Positions 48,397-57,207 of a stretch of 64,000 nucleotides of DNA are shown in pieces. Source of the DNA: Cyclobacteriaceae bacterium (GTDB taxonomy: Bacteria; Bacteroidota; Bacteroidia; Cytophagales; Cyclobacteriaceae); NCBI GenBank assembly GCA_028285445.1, contig JANQPQ010000015.1, positions 115,876 through 179,875 on the forward strand, read 5' to 3'. The position numbers and the translations under genes were made by a program. The stretch's first letter is position 1, and each line of letters starts with the position of its first letter. A model generated the notes under the pieces. The model was not told where the DNA came from and ran no database searches. It worked only from the letters and a program-made list of their open reading frames with translations.

Positions 48397-49965
48397 TTAG
48401 AGTTCTTCCGCTGTTAATACAGGAGGTCGTCTATGCTTGGTGCCCTGCTCGTATGCGTAAGTAATTCTAATTAGTGTTGGTTCAGCATACATTCTTCCCA
48501 AAAACTGCAGCCCGGCCGGTAGGTTGCCATTGGTATATCCCATGGGAACGGTGAAAGCGGGCTGGCCAGTATGTGGCGCAATTATCTGGCTGTTGTCGCC
48601 CTTATATTCTTCCTGGAAGTTGTCGATAGTGGCCGGCGGATGGTTCCATGAAGGGTAAATTATTGCATCTACCTGCAGGCTATCCATTGCTTTTTCTATA
48701 GCTTCCCTAAAGGCTATCCGATGCTGATCTGTGTAAGCATCTTCGCAAGGTTGCGGATTTTCTCCCCTCCTACCTTCATTTTCGAGAAAATACGCCATGC
48801 GAGCTTTTGCTATTGGTGTGGCCTCCCCGGCATCAATTAAGTCTTGCAGCGTGCTAAGGTTTTCGTCTTTTACATTCACCCTTAAGTACTCCTCAATATC
48901 TTGCTTAAACATTGAGCACCATTGGTTCTGGCGCAAGCTATCGAAGCCAGGTACTTCAAAGGGGTCGACTATCTGGGCACCTAATCTGCTTAGGTCTGCA
49001 ATGGCTTGTTCGAAAACTGAAGCGATTTCCGGGTGAATATCATCGTTGGCCAAAACTCGAAGCACGCCTATCCGAGCTCCCTGCAATCCATCAGCCCTGA
49101 GAAATTGCACATAATCATCCGGAATTTGGCCCCTGCTATTCTCAGTAATTGGATCCTTCTCATCGTAACCAGCGATTACTTGTAATATCCTGGTTGCGTC
49201 TTCCACCGTTCTACACATAGGCCCACCCACGTCATTTCGCAGATATAGCGGCACAATACCATGCCTGCTGGTAAGACCCAGCGTAGAGCGAAAGCCCACC
49301 AGGGCATTATGCGAAGAAGGCCCCCTGATTGAGTTACCCGTATCAGTACCCAGTCCAACTGCTCCAAAGTTAGCAGCGACAGCGGCGCCTGTTCCTCCAC
49401 TGGATCCGGCAGGCACATAATCAAGGTGGTAAGGGTTGCGGGTAGTACCCAAAATGGAGCTATTTGTATGCATGGGACTGAAAGCCCACTCTGCCATATT
49501 CGATTTCGCCAGTACTATGGCCCCAGCTTCCTTCAACCTCCTCACCTGAAACGCATCCTCTTCGGCCATAAAGTCTTTCAAAGCAATTGAGCCAGCGGTG
49601 GTTGGCAAACCAATGGTTTGGTAGTTATCTTTTACAATTACAGGTATGCCATGTAGTGCCCCCAGGCTACCGGTTTCCCTATATTCCGCATCGAGTTCCC
49701 TTGCTCTTTGTATCGCTGCTTCATTATTAATCACAATAGCGTTAAGGCCGGTACTGCGATCTAGCTGATTAATCCTTTCTAAATAGGCTGTAACCAGCTG
49801 CTCACTAGTATATTCTCCAGCCTTATATGCTTCATGAATTTGGGAGATGGTTAACTCTTCCAGATTGATAGCAACCGTCGGCGACTCTGCACTTTCCTGG
49901 CAGCCATAGCCGATTGCTATCAGAAGAAATAACCAACCTATTCTTTTCATCATCTTAATTATCAT
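48397..49965 (-). CDS. Amidase-signature family protein, predicted lipoprotein
   Basis: A 522-residue amidase with a lipobox (LFLLIAIGYGCQES). The Ser-cisSer-Lys triad is intact: lysine in IPVIVKDNYQ, serine in VPAGSSGGTGAAVA, and the nucleophile in GTDTGNSIRGPSS. The closing part (YTNGNLPAGLQFLGR) is typical. Several ATG codons (49965, 49953 and 49950) could start it; 49965 overlaps the preceding CapA stop (ATGA). Because it is exported, a role in peptide or cell-wall amide hydrolysis is more likely than tRNA amidation. Confidence 0.93.
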   Translation of the reverse strand: MIIKMMKRIGWLFLLIAIGYGCQESAESPTVAINLEELTISQIHEAYKAGEYTSEQLVTAYLERINQLDRSTGLNAIVINNEAAIQRARELDAEYRETGSLGALHGIPVIVKDNYQTIGLPTTAGSIALKDFMAEEDAFQVRRLKEAGAIVLAKSNMAEWAFSPMHTNSSILGTTRNPYHLDYVPAGSSGGTGAAVAANFGAVGLGTDTGNSIRGPSSHNALVGFRSTLGLTSRHGIVPLYLRNDVGGPMCRTVEDATRILQVIAGYDEKDPITENSRGQIPDDYVQFLRADGLQGARIGVLRVLANDDIHPEIASVFEQAIADLSRLGAQIVDPFEVPGFDSLRQNQWCSMFKQDIEEYLRVNVKDENLSTLQDLIDAGEATPIAKARMAYFLENEGRRGENPQPCEDAYTDQHRIAFREAIEKAMDSLQVDAIIYPSWNHPPATIDNFQEEYKGDNSQIIAPHTGQPAFTVPMGYTNGNLPAGLQFLGRMYAEPTLIRITYAYEQGTKHRRPPVLTAEEL

Positions 49966-51314
49966 TTAAGCCGAACAGCACCCACACCATCTTTCCACTC
50001 TATGGTGGTACCAAATGGTTTAGATAAATCCGCCAGTTCTTGAATTATTTTTCTACCGAGTCGAGGGTCAGCCATCATTGGACGGCCCCGCACCTGTCGT
50101 GGCTTACCAAAGCCCAAATCTATCGGATGAAAAGTCAAAGACTTTAACTCGCCACCTTGCCAAACTGGCTTAGCAATAATGGACTCCCACACATTTCTCC
50201 TCGCTGGAAATCCTGAGGAATCATTTCTGTAGCGGCGTGCGTTGAAATCGCTAACGTGGTTATTGGCTTCAAGGCCATAGCGCTCATAGTTTTCATAGGG
50301 CAATCGCAACAACGTCTCATTCTGGAACATGAAATTACTGAGGCTGTATAGAATAGGCTTTCCTTTGTACATCTCCACCCCTCTCAACACATGTGGACCA
50401 TGACCTACCATAATGTCAGCTCCGGCATCTATCATGGCTCTGGCAAATGTGACAACGAACTGGGCTGGAATACTTAAGGCTCCATCTCTTTCATGAGCAT
50501 GGATGGTCACTATAGTAACGTCAGCCAGGCCACTGGCATTTTTAACTACTGCAGCTATTTCTTCCAGGTCTTCCTGATTAGGCTCAGTTATAATATCGGG
50601 CTCATCAGCAACTTCAAAATTTTGCCGGAATAACCGCAACCGATTAGTCGATTGTCTATCCTGAGAAAGCACACCCAAACTTTTGCCCAGGTTCTCTAAC
50701 TCTGTCATTTGCTGGCGGGTGACCTTATAGGTGGTCGTATACCGCAGTGGACTCAATCCCGGCCTTGGAGGTATATCGCCCCTGGTTTTACCCGCACGTG
50801 AATGATCTGGAAATGTTGAAGAGCACGAAATAAGCGCTACCCTTCCATGTTCAGTTTCAATGAACTTGGCTTCCCGGGCCAGTGCTAAGCTGTTGCCTGC
50901 ACCGGCAATCAACAAACCGGCATCTTCAGCATGCTCAATTGTTTTTTGCATAGCTGGCACTCCATAGTCGCCGGTGTGGTTATTAGCCATAGACACCATG
51001 TCGAAGCCAGCCCAGACCAGTTCCTGAGCTAACGACGGATCACCTCTCATGTAGGTTCCTCCGCTCTGATGCATAGGATATGACTCGTAATTATGGAAAA
51101 GCATCTCCAGGTTGGTAAAAGCCAAAGTCGAACCCCTAAGAAGGTTTACCATCTCCATGAACTGGGGTTCAGTATACACTGAAAGCTTTCGGGTAATAAT
51201 AGCATCTCCGGTGAAGGCTATGGACAATTCACCAGGTTGGTTATTCTGACCAAACGAGTTGAATGCCAAGCAGATCACGATGGATAGCGGTGTTAGTCGC
51301 GTCACTAGCTTCAT
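49962..51314 (-). CDS. CapA-family (PGA_cap) protein
   Basis: A 450-residue exported protein (signal LTPLSIVICLAFNSFG). The CapA metallophosphatase-like fold is seen in LSIAFTGDAIITRKLS, LAFTNLEML, FDMVSMANNHTGDYG, VTIVTIHAHERDGA, ADIMVGHGPHVLRGVEMYKGKPILYSLSNFMF. CapA makes or anchors poly-gamma-glutamate in Bacillus; in Gram-negative bacteria the role is unclear. It is translationally coupled to the amidase (4-base overlap), suggesting a shared substrate with amide bonds. Confidence 0.9.
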   Translation of the reverse strand: MKLVTRLTPLSIVICLAFNSFGQNNQPGELSIAFTGDAIITRKLSVYTEPQFMEMVNLLRGSTLAFTNLEMLFHNYESYPMHQSGGTYMRGDPSLAQELVWAGFDMVSMANNHTGDYGVPAMQKTIEHAEDAGLLIAGAGNSLALAREAKFIETEHGRVALISCSSTFPDHSRAGKTRGDIPPRPGLSPLRYTTTYKVTRQQMTELENLGKSLGVLSQDRQSTNRLRLFRQNFEVADEPDIITEPNQEDLEEIAAVVKNASGLADVTIVTIHAHERDGALSIPAQFVVTFARAMIDAGADIMVGHGPHVLRGVEMYKGKPILYSLSNFMFQNETLLRLPYENYERYGLEANNHVSDFNARRYRNDSSGFPARRNVWESIIAKPVWQGGELKSLTFHPIDLGFGKPRQVRGRPMMADPRLGRKIIQELADLSKPFGTTIEWKDGVGAVRLK

Positions 51315-51341
51315 AATTTTTTGAATTTATATGATGAGGAA

Positions 51342-52757
51342 TTACTCCCCTTTCTCAAACCACATGTTTCTAACCCGGCCATTACTGGCTCTTAGACCTG
51401 TTATTGTACCATCTTCCCGAACAAACGTGATGCGTCGTATGGCGTATGGCGCCGTTGCATTTAAAGTATCCGGGGCGGTCATTTTTAACCAACCCGAGCC
51501 ATGCCTGGAATGGTAAATTTCCACGGAGTCCTTACTGCTATATTCCAGTCGATAAGTAGTCTCCAATTCCGGGCTGTAGTAAGAGCCCGCAATTGTTGAA
51601 GTTATAGGAAGATAGATCGGCTCATCCCTATCGCTGTTTCGTTCCCTGGGCGCTGTAGGCTCCTTATCCAATACGGCATCAATTACCGCGTATGCCTTGC
51701 CCCCTGCACCGGCATTAGAATGATTTGTTAGTACCACCACATTGAGGTTTTGTTCTGGGATTGATACTATCGAAGCCCTAAACCCGCCGATAGATCCTCC
51801 GTGCCCCCAGGTTCTCTCTCCTTTGTAATCCTCATTGATATTAATACCATAAGCGTAATTGAGTGTATCGCCGCTATTCAATACCCCTTTATTGAACATC
51901 TTGGCAATCATATCGGCATGGTTGGTGGGTGGGTTGTTAATATGCTGTTGCCATTTTAGGAGGTCGAATATTGTGGTATGGATATTTCCTGATCCTATAT
52001 AGCCCCAATATGGAACTGAAAACCGATAGGCGTTTTCATCTCGAGCATAGTTGTAGGAGTGGGCATTATTAGGAACGATAGCGGTATAATCTGCTTCAAC
52101 ATAAGTATCATCCATTCCCAGGGGTTCAAATACGTTTTCGTCCATCCAGGTGATAAAATCCTGACCGGTAACCTTCTCTACAATCTCAGCCATAAGAATA
52201 TAGCCGGTATTGCAGTAGAGGTATTCCGCTCCAGGTTCAAAATTGAGTTCTTTCTGGTTTTGCATAAATCTCAGCAGGTCTTCGTTGGTTCTTCTATCAG
52301 AACCCCTCCAGCCTGCCATAATCAACAGCGCATGCAGACTTCTAAAGCCGCTGGTATGGTGTACCATATGTCGAATGGTAATATCATTTCCGAAGTCTGC
52401 TAATTCGGGGAAGAATTTGTGGATCTCATCATCTACTGAAAGCTTGCCCTGAGATTCCAGCAGGAGCATGGCATAAGCAGTAAACTGCTTTGATACGGAG
52501 GCAATATTGTACTTTGTGTTCGCACTGTTTTTGATGTCATGCTCAAGGCTGGCCATGCCATGACCCTTTGCATAGATTATCTCTCCGTCTTTCATTACTC
52601 CAATGCTACCACCGGGTCTATCGGGCTGGTTCCAGTCTTCAAAAATTTGGTCAATCTCTTGGGTAAGCTCGTCTTCAGCGGGTCCTGAAGGTTGACAGGA
52701 TAACAGGGCCATAGCCAGCATCAGATAGGCACAGTCCCCAAGCAAAATTCTCTTCAT
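51342..52757 (-). CDS. Class C beta-lactamase-like serine hydrolase
   Basis: A 471-residue predicted lipoprotein (LMLAMALLSCQPS). The three motifs of the family are present: SxxK (NIASVSKQFTAY), YxN (YLYCNTGYILM) and HxG (RTWGHGGSIGGFR). A C-terminal ~110-residue beta domain (IAGSYYSPELETTYRLEY) follows, common in Bacteroidota D-aminopeptidase/esterase-like members. It is more likely a peptidase or esterase acting in the envelope than an antibiotic-resistance enzyme. Confidence 0.92.
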   Translation of the reverse strand: MKRILLGDCAYLMLAMALLSCQPSGPAEDELTQEIDQIFEDWNQPDRPGGSIGVMKDGEIIYAKGHGMASLEHDIKNSANTKYNIASVSKQFTAYAMLLLESQGKLSVDDEIHKFFPELADFGNDITIRHMVHHTSGFRSLHALLIMAGWRGSDRRTNEDLLRFMQNQKELNFEPGAEYLYCNTGYILMAEIVEKVTGQDFITWMDENVFEPLGMDDTYVEADYTAIVPNNAHSYNYARDENAYRFSVPYWGYIGSGNIHTTIFDLLKWQQHINNPPTNHADMIAKMFNKGVLNSGDTLNYAYGININEDYKGERTWGHGGSIGGFRASIVSIPEQNLNVVVLTNHSNAGAGGKAYAVIDAVLDKEPTAPRERNSDRDEPIYLPITSTIAGSYYSPELETTYRLEYSSKDSVEIYHSRHGSGWLKMTAPDTLNATAPYAIRRITFVREDGTITGLRASNGRVRNMWFEKGE

Positions 52758-52827
52758 AGTGGTTAGATTTCGCTAGGAATATAGCAAAATCCTTAGGGAA
52801 ATTCGATGCCTGTTATGTTGGTGGTAG

Positions 52828-53193
52828 CTAGCTACTAGCGGTGGCAAGCTTCGAATCCATAACTCTAGAAATCACCACGGCAATCATTACAACTATCGAT
52901 GCCTGAATCCAGCCATCGCCGGCCATACCGTGAGCTACCGTAGCTGCCAGTGCATCAAAGAAGAATCCAGCATAGGCCCACTCTTTAAGCAGTTCCGATT
53001 TCTTTGTCAGAATGGCCACTATGCCCAGGTATTTTAAAATCGCGAGAGGATAAATCATCCAAACAGGAAAGCCTAGATGAACAAAAAAGCCACTGACTTC
53101 ATCGTAGTTGATAAAATACATTGTAGCCGAAAAGGCGAATATCAGCAGCATAAACCCTGTGCTGATCCAGTAAATCCACTTAAAAGTTTTCAT
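52828..53193 (-). CDS. DoxX-like family membrane protein
   Basis: A 121-residue protein with four hydrophobic segments (WIYWISTGFMLLIFAFSATMYF, MIYPLAILKYLGIVAILT, WAYAGFFFDALAATVAHG and IQASIVVMIAVVISRVM). The layout and KYLGIVAIL/GFFFDALAA motifs match the DoxX-like PF13564 family. Monocistronic. Confidence 0.85.
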   Translation of the reverse strand: MKTFKWIYWISTGFMLLIFAFSATMYFINYDEVSGFFVHLGFPVWMIYPLAILKYLGIVAILTKKSELLKEWAYAGFFFDALAATVAHGMAGDGWIQASIVVMIAVVISRVMDSKLATASS

Positions 53194-53330
53194 CCATTGA
53201 TTTTAGTGAATATCAACGACTCTGACAACAATTCCTTTCTTGAGCTACTACCAACAATTAATCGGTAGCATCCAATCAAACGCTACCTTCAGCTAAGGGT
53301 ATCGCCTAAGTTTGGTGTAAATACTAAGGT

Positions 53331-54128
53331 ATGGACGCAAAAACAATCACAAAATATTTGTTGGCTTATGCCATCATGGGCAGCATATTTGGCTCTTGTA
53401 ACATCCCCCAGACAATAGCTGATCTCTTGACTCCTGTGCCGGAAGTAGAATATTGCCTAACTGAAGAAGCCCCTACCTCTTTTGAGTTAGCCACTTCCTT
53501 TTCTTGTGAAAATATTCTAATTGATGCTTCTCACGGGGGAACCAGTTGGTGGCACCCTCAATTGCCGGAAACCGGATTTGTTCCTTGCGAAGATCATGAA
53601 GGGAAGAAATTTGCAAGATTCCTGAGAGAAAGCGGGTTTAGAGTAGATGAAGTGCCCAGAGGTCACCAAATCACTGATGAGTTGTTGCAAAATTACTATA
53701 TCATCTTTCGCACATCTGGCTTTAGGGCGTACGACGATACCGAATTACAAGCCTACAGCAATGCCCTCGCTGATGGCAAAGCTTTGATAATGATTGCGGA
53801 ACACCGCGAAGATAGTACTGAAGACAAATTGGCCACAACAACGGGATTAAACTACCACGGGTATGTTAACGGTGAACTGAGAGACTTTACTGAGCATGAT
53901 TTAACTGCCGGCATTTACAGGTTTGAAATCGTTAAAGGGTCAGAGATTATCGACGTTCCGCCGGATATGGACGTACTTGGCACAATGTACGATAGACCGG
54001 TAATGGGTGTAATGCCGTTCTCAAACAGCAAAGTACTGTTTCTCAGCGACATATATGTTCTGAAGAAAGTGCAGCAACCTTTTATTCAAAATCTAATTAA
54101 TTGGATGCTGCAGTGCCCTTTCAGATAG
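53331..54128 (+). CDS. DUF4350/GATase1-like predicted lipoprotein
   Basis: A 265-residue protein with a lipobox (AIMGSIFGSCNIP). The mature part has a GATase1-like fold recognised as DUF4350-type: LIDASHGGTSWWHPQ, KKFARFLRESGFRVDEVPRG, YYIIFRTSGFRAYDDTELQAY, ALIMIAEHREDS, VMGVMPFSNSKVLFLSD and the end PFIQNLINWML. No catalytic triad is evident. It probably binds a surface ligand or partner. Confidence 0.75.
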   Translation: MDAKTITKYLLAYAIMGSIFGSCNIPQTIADLLTPVPEVEYCLTEEAPTSFELATSFSCENILIDASHGGTSWWHPQLPETGFVPCEDHEGKKFARFLRESGFRVDEVPRGHQITDELLQNYYIIFRTSGFRAYDDTELQAYSNALADGKALIMIAEHREDSTEDKLATTTGLNYHGYVNGELRDFTEHDLTAGIYRFEIVKGSEIIDVPPDMDVLGTMYDRPVMGVMPFSNSKVLFLSDIYVLKKVQQPFIQNLINWMLQCPFR

Positions 54129-54137
54129 CACCGGCTT

Positions 54138-54593
54138 CTACCTCTTAAGTTCCCGCTCGTACGTCTTGATCCATTGCTTGGCAGTAACTTTCGCTACCAG
54201 CTTGCCTATAAGTTCCAATGGAATCTGGTCTACTTTTTTAAACCTGATACAGCTTTTCCCCATATCTAGTTTGTAGGATGAGTACTTGGGGTACTGGGTT
54301 GTAAACCAGTCAAGAAGTTTCTTATCTGCGTAGATACCAAAATGGTATAATGCTATAAAGTTCTTCTGCGACGCAATAGTTATAAAAGGCAGCGGCTGCG
54401 GAGGAGGGCAATGATAGCCATCAGGATATAAAGAATAAGGCACCACATAGTTAATTCCCAAGCTACCAGCAGTTTCCTTAAACCCTTCTGCAATGTTCTT
54501 TCTTATAACCTTCCGTAGCTCAGAAAAGGGTTTTATACGGTCTTCAGGAAGGGCATCAATAATGTCTTTCGGTTTTACGGTTTCGGTCGCCAT
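54138..54593 (-). CDS. DUF1801 (YdhG-like) protein
   Basis: A 151-residue cytoplasmic protein of the DUF1801/YdhG type: helix PKDIIDALPEDRIKPFSELRKVIRKNI, strand GSLGINYVVPYSLYP, ITIASQKNFIALYHFGIYADKKLLDWF, LDMGKSCIRFKKVDQIPLELIGKLV. Family function unknown. Converges on the GATase1-like gene with a 9-bp gap. Confidence 0.85.
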   Translation of the reverse strand: MATETVKPKDIIDALPEDRIKPFSELRKVIRKNIAEGFKETAGSLGINYVVPYSLYPDGYHCPPPQPLPFITIASQKNFIALYHFGIYADKKLLDWFTTQYPKYSSYKLDMGKSCIRFKKVDQIPLELIGKLVAKVTAKQWIKTYERELKR

Positions 54594-54710
54594 ATGCTGT
54601 TGGGTTTAAATTCGGAAACCTAAAATAAAGATTACCAGATACTCTTGAAATACCTTATGCGACCGATTGAATCGGAATTCCGCCGTTGCTGAAATGCTGC
54701 AAGTGAAGCG

Positions 54711-56048
54711 CTAGCCTCCAAATAGGTTCTTTATAAAATCTAATTTGAAAATATCATTGAAGATGATAAAGGCCATTAAGGCTAATAAGAACACCATGCC
54801 AATTTTCTGCGACACCTCCAGGAACTTATCAGATGGCTTTCTACCAGAAATAAGTTCGTATGACAGGAACATTACGTGCCCACCATCCAGCGCGGGAATG
54901 GGCAGAAAGTTCATAAAGGCAAGCACCATAGAAAGCAAGCCGGTTATGCTCCAAAAGCGATTCCAGTTCCAGGTACCACCAAATATTCTGGCAATACCGA
55001 TGGGTCCACTTATTGATTTGGTTGGAGAAACATCTCCTTTGAATATCTTTCCTAGCGCCCGGATATTGATCCACACCGCCATAAAAGCCCTGGTTGTTCC
55101 TTCTGGTACCGATTGCATGAAGCTGTAATCTGTAAAAGACGGTTCCAGCAGATTTCTAGCGAAAAAGCCCACAGTACCATCTTCCCGAATTTTCACCTCT
55201 TCACTGATTTGCTGCCCGTTACGATTAATACTAATAGGAACTGACTCTCCTATATTGGCTTGCTTTATTTCCTCAAATTGATCGTAGAATTGTATTGGCT
55301 GGCCGTCCAACTCAACAATTTTATCACCTGACTGCAGACCTATAGCTGCAGCTGGCGTTTCTTCTGCAACTGATTCCACTTCAAATGGATATCGTGGTTC
55401 CACGAACTGGGAGGCCGATTCACGATCTGAAAGTCTCTCAATGAAATTTACCGGAATTGGTATATCAACCATTACCCCCTGTCTCTCCACTGTGTAATAA
55501 CTATTGTCTCCCAGCAACACATTTGGGCTTCTGATATCTCCAAATTTGTCAAAATCACTGCCGTTGATTTTAACAATCTTATCTCCAGTTTGAAAACCTA
55601 ATTCCTCACCAATGCGCAGCGCCTTGATTCCATACTTATTTACCTCCTCTTTAGAGATATAAGTATCGCCATAGTAAAATACTATGGCAATGGAAATAAT
55701 TATTCCTGTGATGACATTAACAATAATCCCGCCCATCATCACAATCAGTCTTTGCCAGGCAGGTTTCGATCTAAATTCCCAGTCTTCGGGCTCTTTGTCG
55801 AGACTTTTTGTGTCAAGAGATTCGTCAATCATGCCCGAGATCTTAACGTAGCCTCCAAGCGGTATAGCGCCTATAGAGTATTCGGTTTCACCGTATTTAA
55901 CTCCGAAAATTTTAGGTGGGAAGCCAATAGAATATTGTTCCACTCGCATCCCAAAATATTTGGCAGCAGCTAAATGCCCCAATTCATGCAATCCCACTAA
56001 TATAGAGAGGCTCAGCAGAATCTGAGCCGTCATTATCAATCCTTCCAT
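54711..56048 (-). CDS. rseP: Site-2 zinc protease RseP
   Basis: A 445-residue intramembrane metalloprotease from the ATG at 56048. The zinc site HELGH is in VGLHELGHLAAAKYFGMRVEQYS; the third ligand motif is NFLPIPALDGGHVMFL. Two PDZ domains (~130-310, GFQTGDKIVKINGSD and GLQSGDKIVELDGQPI) lie between membrane segments. It cleaves membrane anti-sigma factors; the sigma/anti-sigma pairs at 8.4 and 16.7 kb may be its targets. Its start overlaps the dxr stop (TGATG), so the two are coupled, as in many bacteria. Confidence 0.96.
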   Translation of the reverse strand: MEGLIMTAQILLSLSILVGLHELGHLAAAKYFGMRVEQYSIGFPPKIFGVKYGETEYSIGAIPLGGYVKISGMIDESLDTKSLDKEPEDWEFRSKPAWQRLIVMMGGIIVNVITGIIISIAIVFYYGDTYISKEEVNKYGIKALRIGEELGFQTGDKIVKINGSDFDKFGDIRSPNVLLGDNSYYTVERQGVMVDIPIPVNFIERLSDRESASQFVEPRYPFEVESVAEETPAAAIGLQSGDKIVELDGQPIQFYDQFEEIKQANIGESVPISINRNGQQISEEVKIREDGTVGFFARNLLEPSFTDYSFMQSVPEGTTRAFMAVWINIRALGKIFKGDVSPTKSISGPIGIARIFGGTWNWNRFWSITGLLSMVLAFMNFLPIPALDGGHVMFLSYELISGRKPSDKFLEVSQKIGMVFLLALMAFIIFNDIFKLDFIKNLFGG

Positions 56049-57205
56049 CAACTAATATATTCTAATGCTTTAACTCTGGTTTCTCTGTCGGTCTCCACAT
56101 AATCTTCATACCCAGGCGAAGGTATAAACGTCATCTTAGACATACAAGTTTCTACCAGGTCCGACATCCCGAGGAAACTTATCCGCTCCTTTAAAAATTC
56201 CTCCACTGCAATCTCATTAGCGGCATTGAGAATGCAAGGCATATTTCCACCCTTTTCTATTGACTCGAAAGCCAGGCCAAGGTTACGAAAAGTCTCAATA
56301 TCAGGCTTTTCAAAAGTAAGTGAAGGATAGTCTGCAAATGAGAATCTGGGAAAGTCCGATTTCAATCGCTCCGGGTACCCCAAGGCAAACTGAATCGGTA
56401 AACGCATATCTGGCAATCCGAGTTGCGCCTTAATGGAACCATCTTCAAATTGAACCATACTATGAATGATAGACTGCGGGTGAACCACCACTTCGATCTT
56501 ATCTATCCCCACTCCGAAGAGCCACTTAGCTTCAATAACCTCAAGCCCCTTGTTCATTAGAGAGGCAGAATCAATGGTTACCTTTGCCCCCATATCCCAG
56601 TTGGGATGATTTAGGGCCTGTGCCTTAGTTACCCCCTCCAGCTCATTCTTTTTCTTTCCCCGAAACGGTCCGCCCGAAGCTGTAAGAATAATCTTCTCCA
56701 CAGGATTATGAAATTCGCCAATCAGGCACTGGAAGATGGCGGAATGTTCGGAATCAACAGGATAAATATTAACTCCTTTTTCCCTGGCCAGGCTTGTAAC
56801 CAATTCACCCGCCACCACCAAAGCTTCCTTGTTTGCCAGCGCAATGGACTTTCCGGTTTCAATAGCCTTTAGCGTGGGCAGCACGCCGCTGTAGCCAACC
56901 AATGCTGTTAACACCAAATCGATGGTGTCCATCTGCACCACGGAAGCCAGGGCGTCATTGCCGGCATAGACTTTTATGCCTTGCGGATCAAGAGCATCAA
57001 ATACCTCCTGGTATCGGCTTTCATCACCAATAACCACTACGTTTGGTTTAAACTGAAGGGCTTGTTGAATTAACAACTCTGCCCGGCTGCGGGCAGTGAG
57101 CACCTCAACAGCGAAATGCTGAGGGTGTTGCTGGATCACCTCAAGCGCCTGGGTTCCAATAGACCCGGTTGAGCCTAATATGGCAATATGTCTTTTTTGA
57201 CTCAA
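56048..57205 (-). CDS. dxr: 1-deoxy-D-xylulose 5-phosphate reductoisomerase
   Basis: A 385-residue enzyme of the non-mevalonate isoprenoid pathway. The NADPH site is ILGSTGSIGTQALEVIQQHP; the catalytic segments are ALANKEALVVAG, YPVDSEHSAIFQ, TASGGPFRG and KVTIDSASLMNKGLEVIEA; the C-terminal domain has ALGYPERL and ILNAANEIAVEEFL. The start is TTG at 57205, 2 bp after the GH3 stop; no ATG precedes the NADPH motif. Standard length. Confidence 0.97.
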   Translation of the reverse strand: MSQKRHIAILGSTGSIGTQALEVIQQHPQHFAVEVLTARSRAELLIQQALQFKPNVVVIGDESRYQEVFDALDPQGIKVYAGNDALASVVQMDTIDLVLTALVGYSGVLPTLKAIETGKSIALANKEALVVAGELVTSLAREKGVNIYPVDSEHSAIFQCLIGEFHNPVEKIILTASGGPFRGKKKNELEGVTKAQALNHPNWDMGAKVTIDSASLMNKGLEVIEAKWLFGVGIDKIEVVVHPQSIIHSMVQFEDGSIKAQLGLPDMRLPIQFALGYPERLKSDFPRFSFADYPSLTFEKPDIETFRNLGLAFESIEKGGNMPCILNAANEIAVEEFLKERISFLGMSDLVETCMSKMTFIPSPGYEDYVETDRETRVKALEYIS

Positions 57206-57207
57206 TA

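Noticed and set aside
48397..49965. gatA (tRNA amidotransferase subunit)
   Set aside because: The lipobox and coupling to a CapA gene indicate an exported enzyme; gatB/gatC are absent.
51342..52757. Beta-lactam resistance gene
   Set aside because: Motifs show only a class C-type serine hydrolase with a C-terminal beta domain usual in Bacteroidota peptidases/esterases; no regulator of AmpR type is near.
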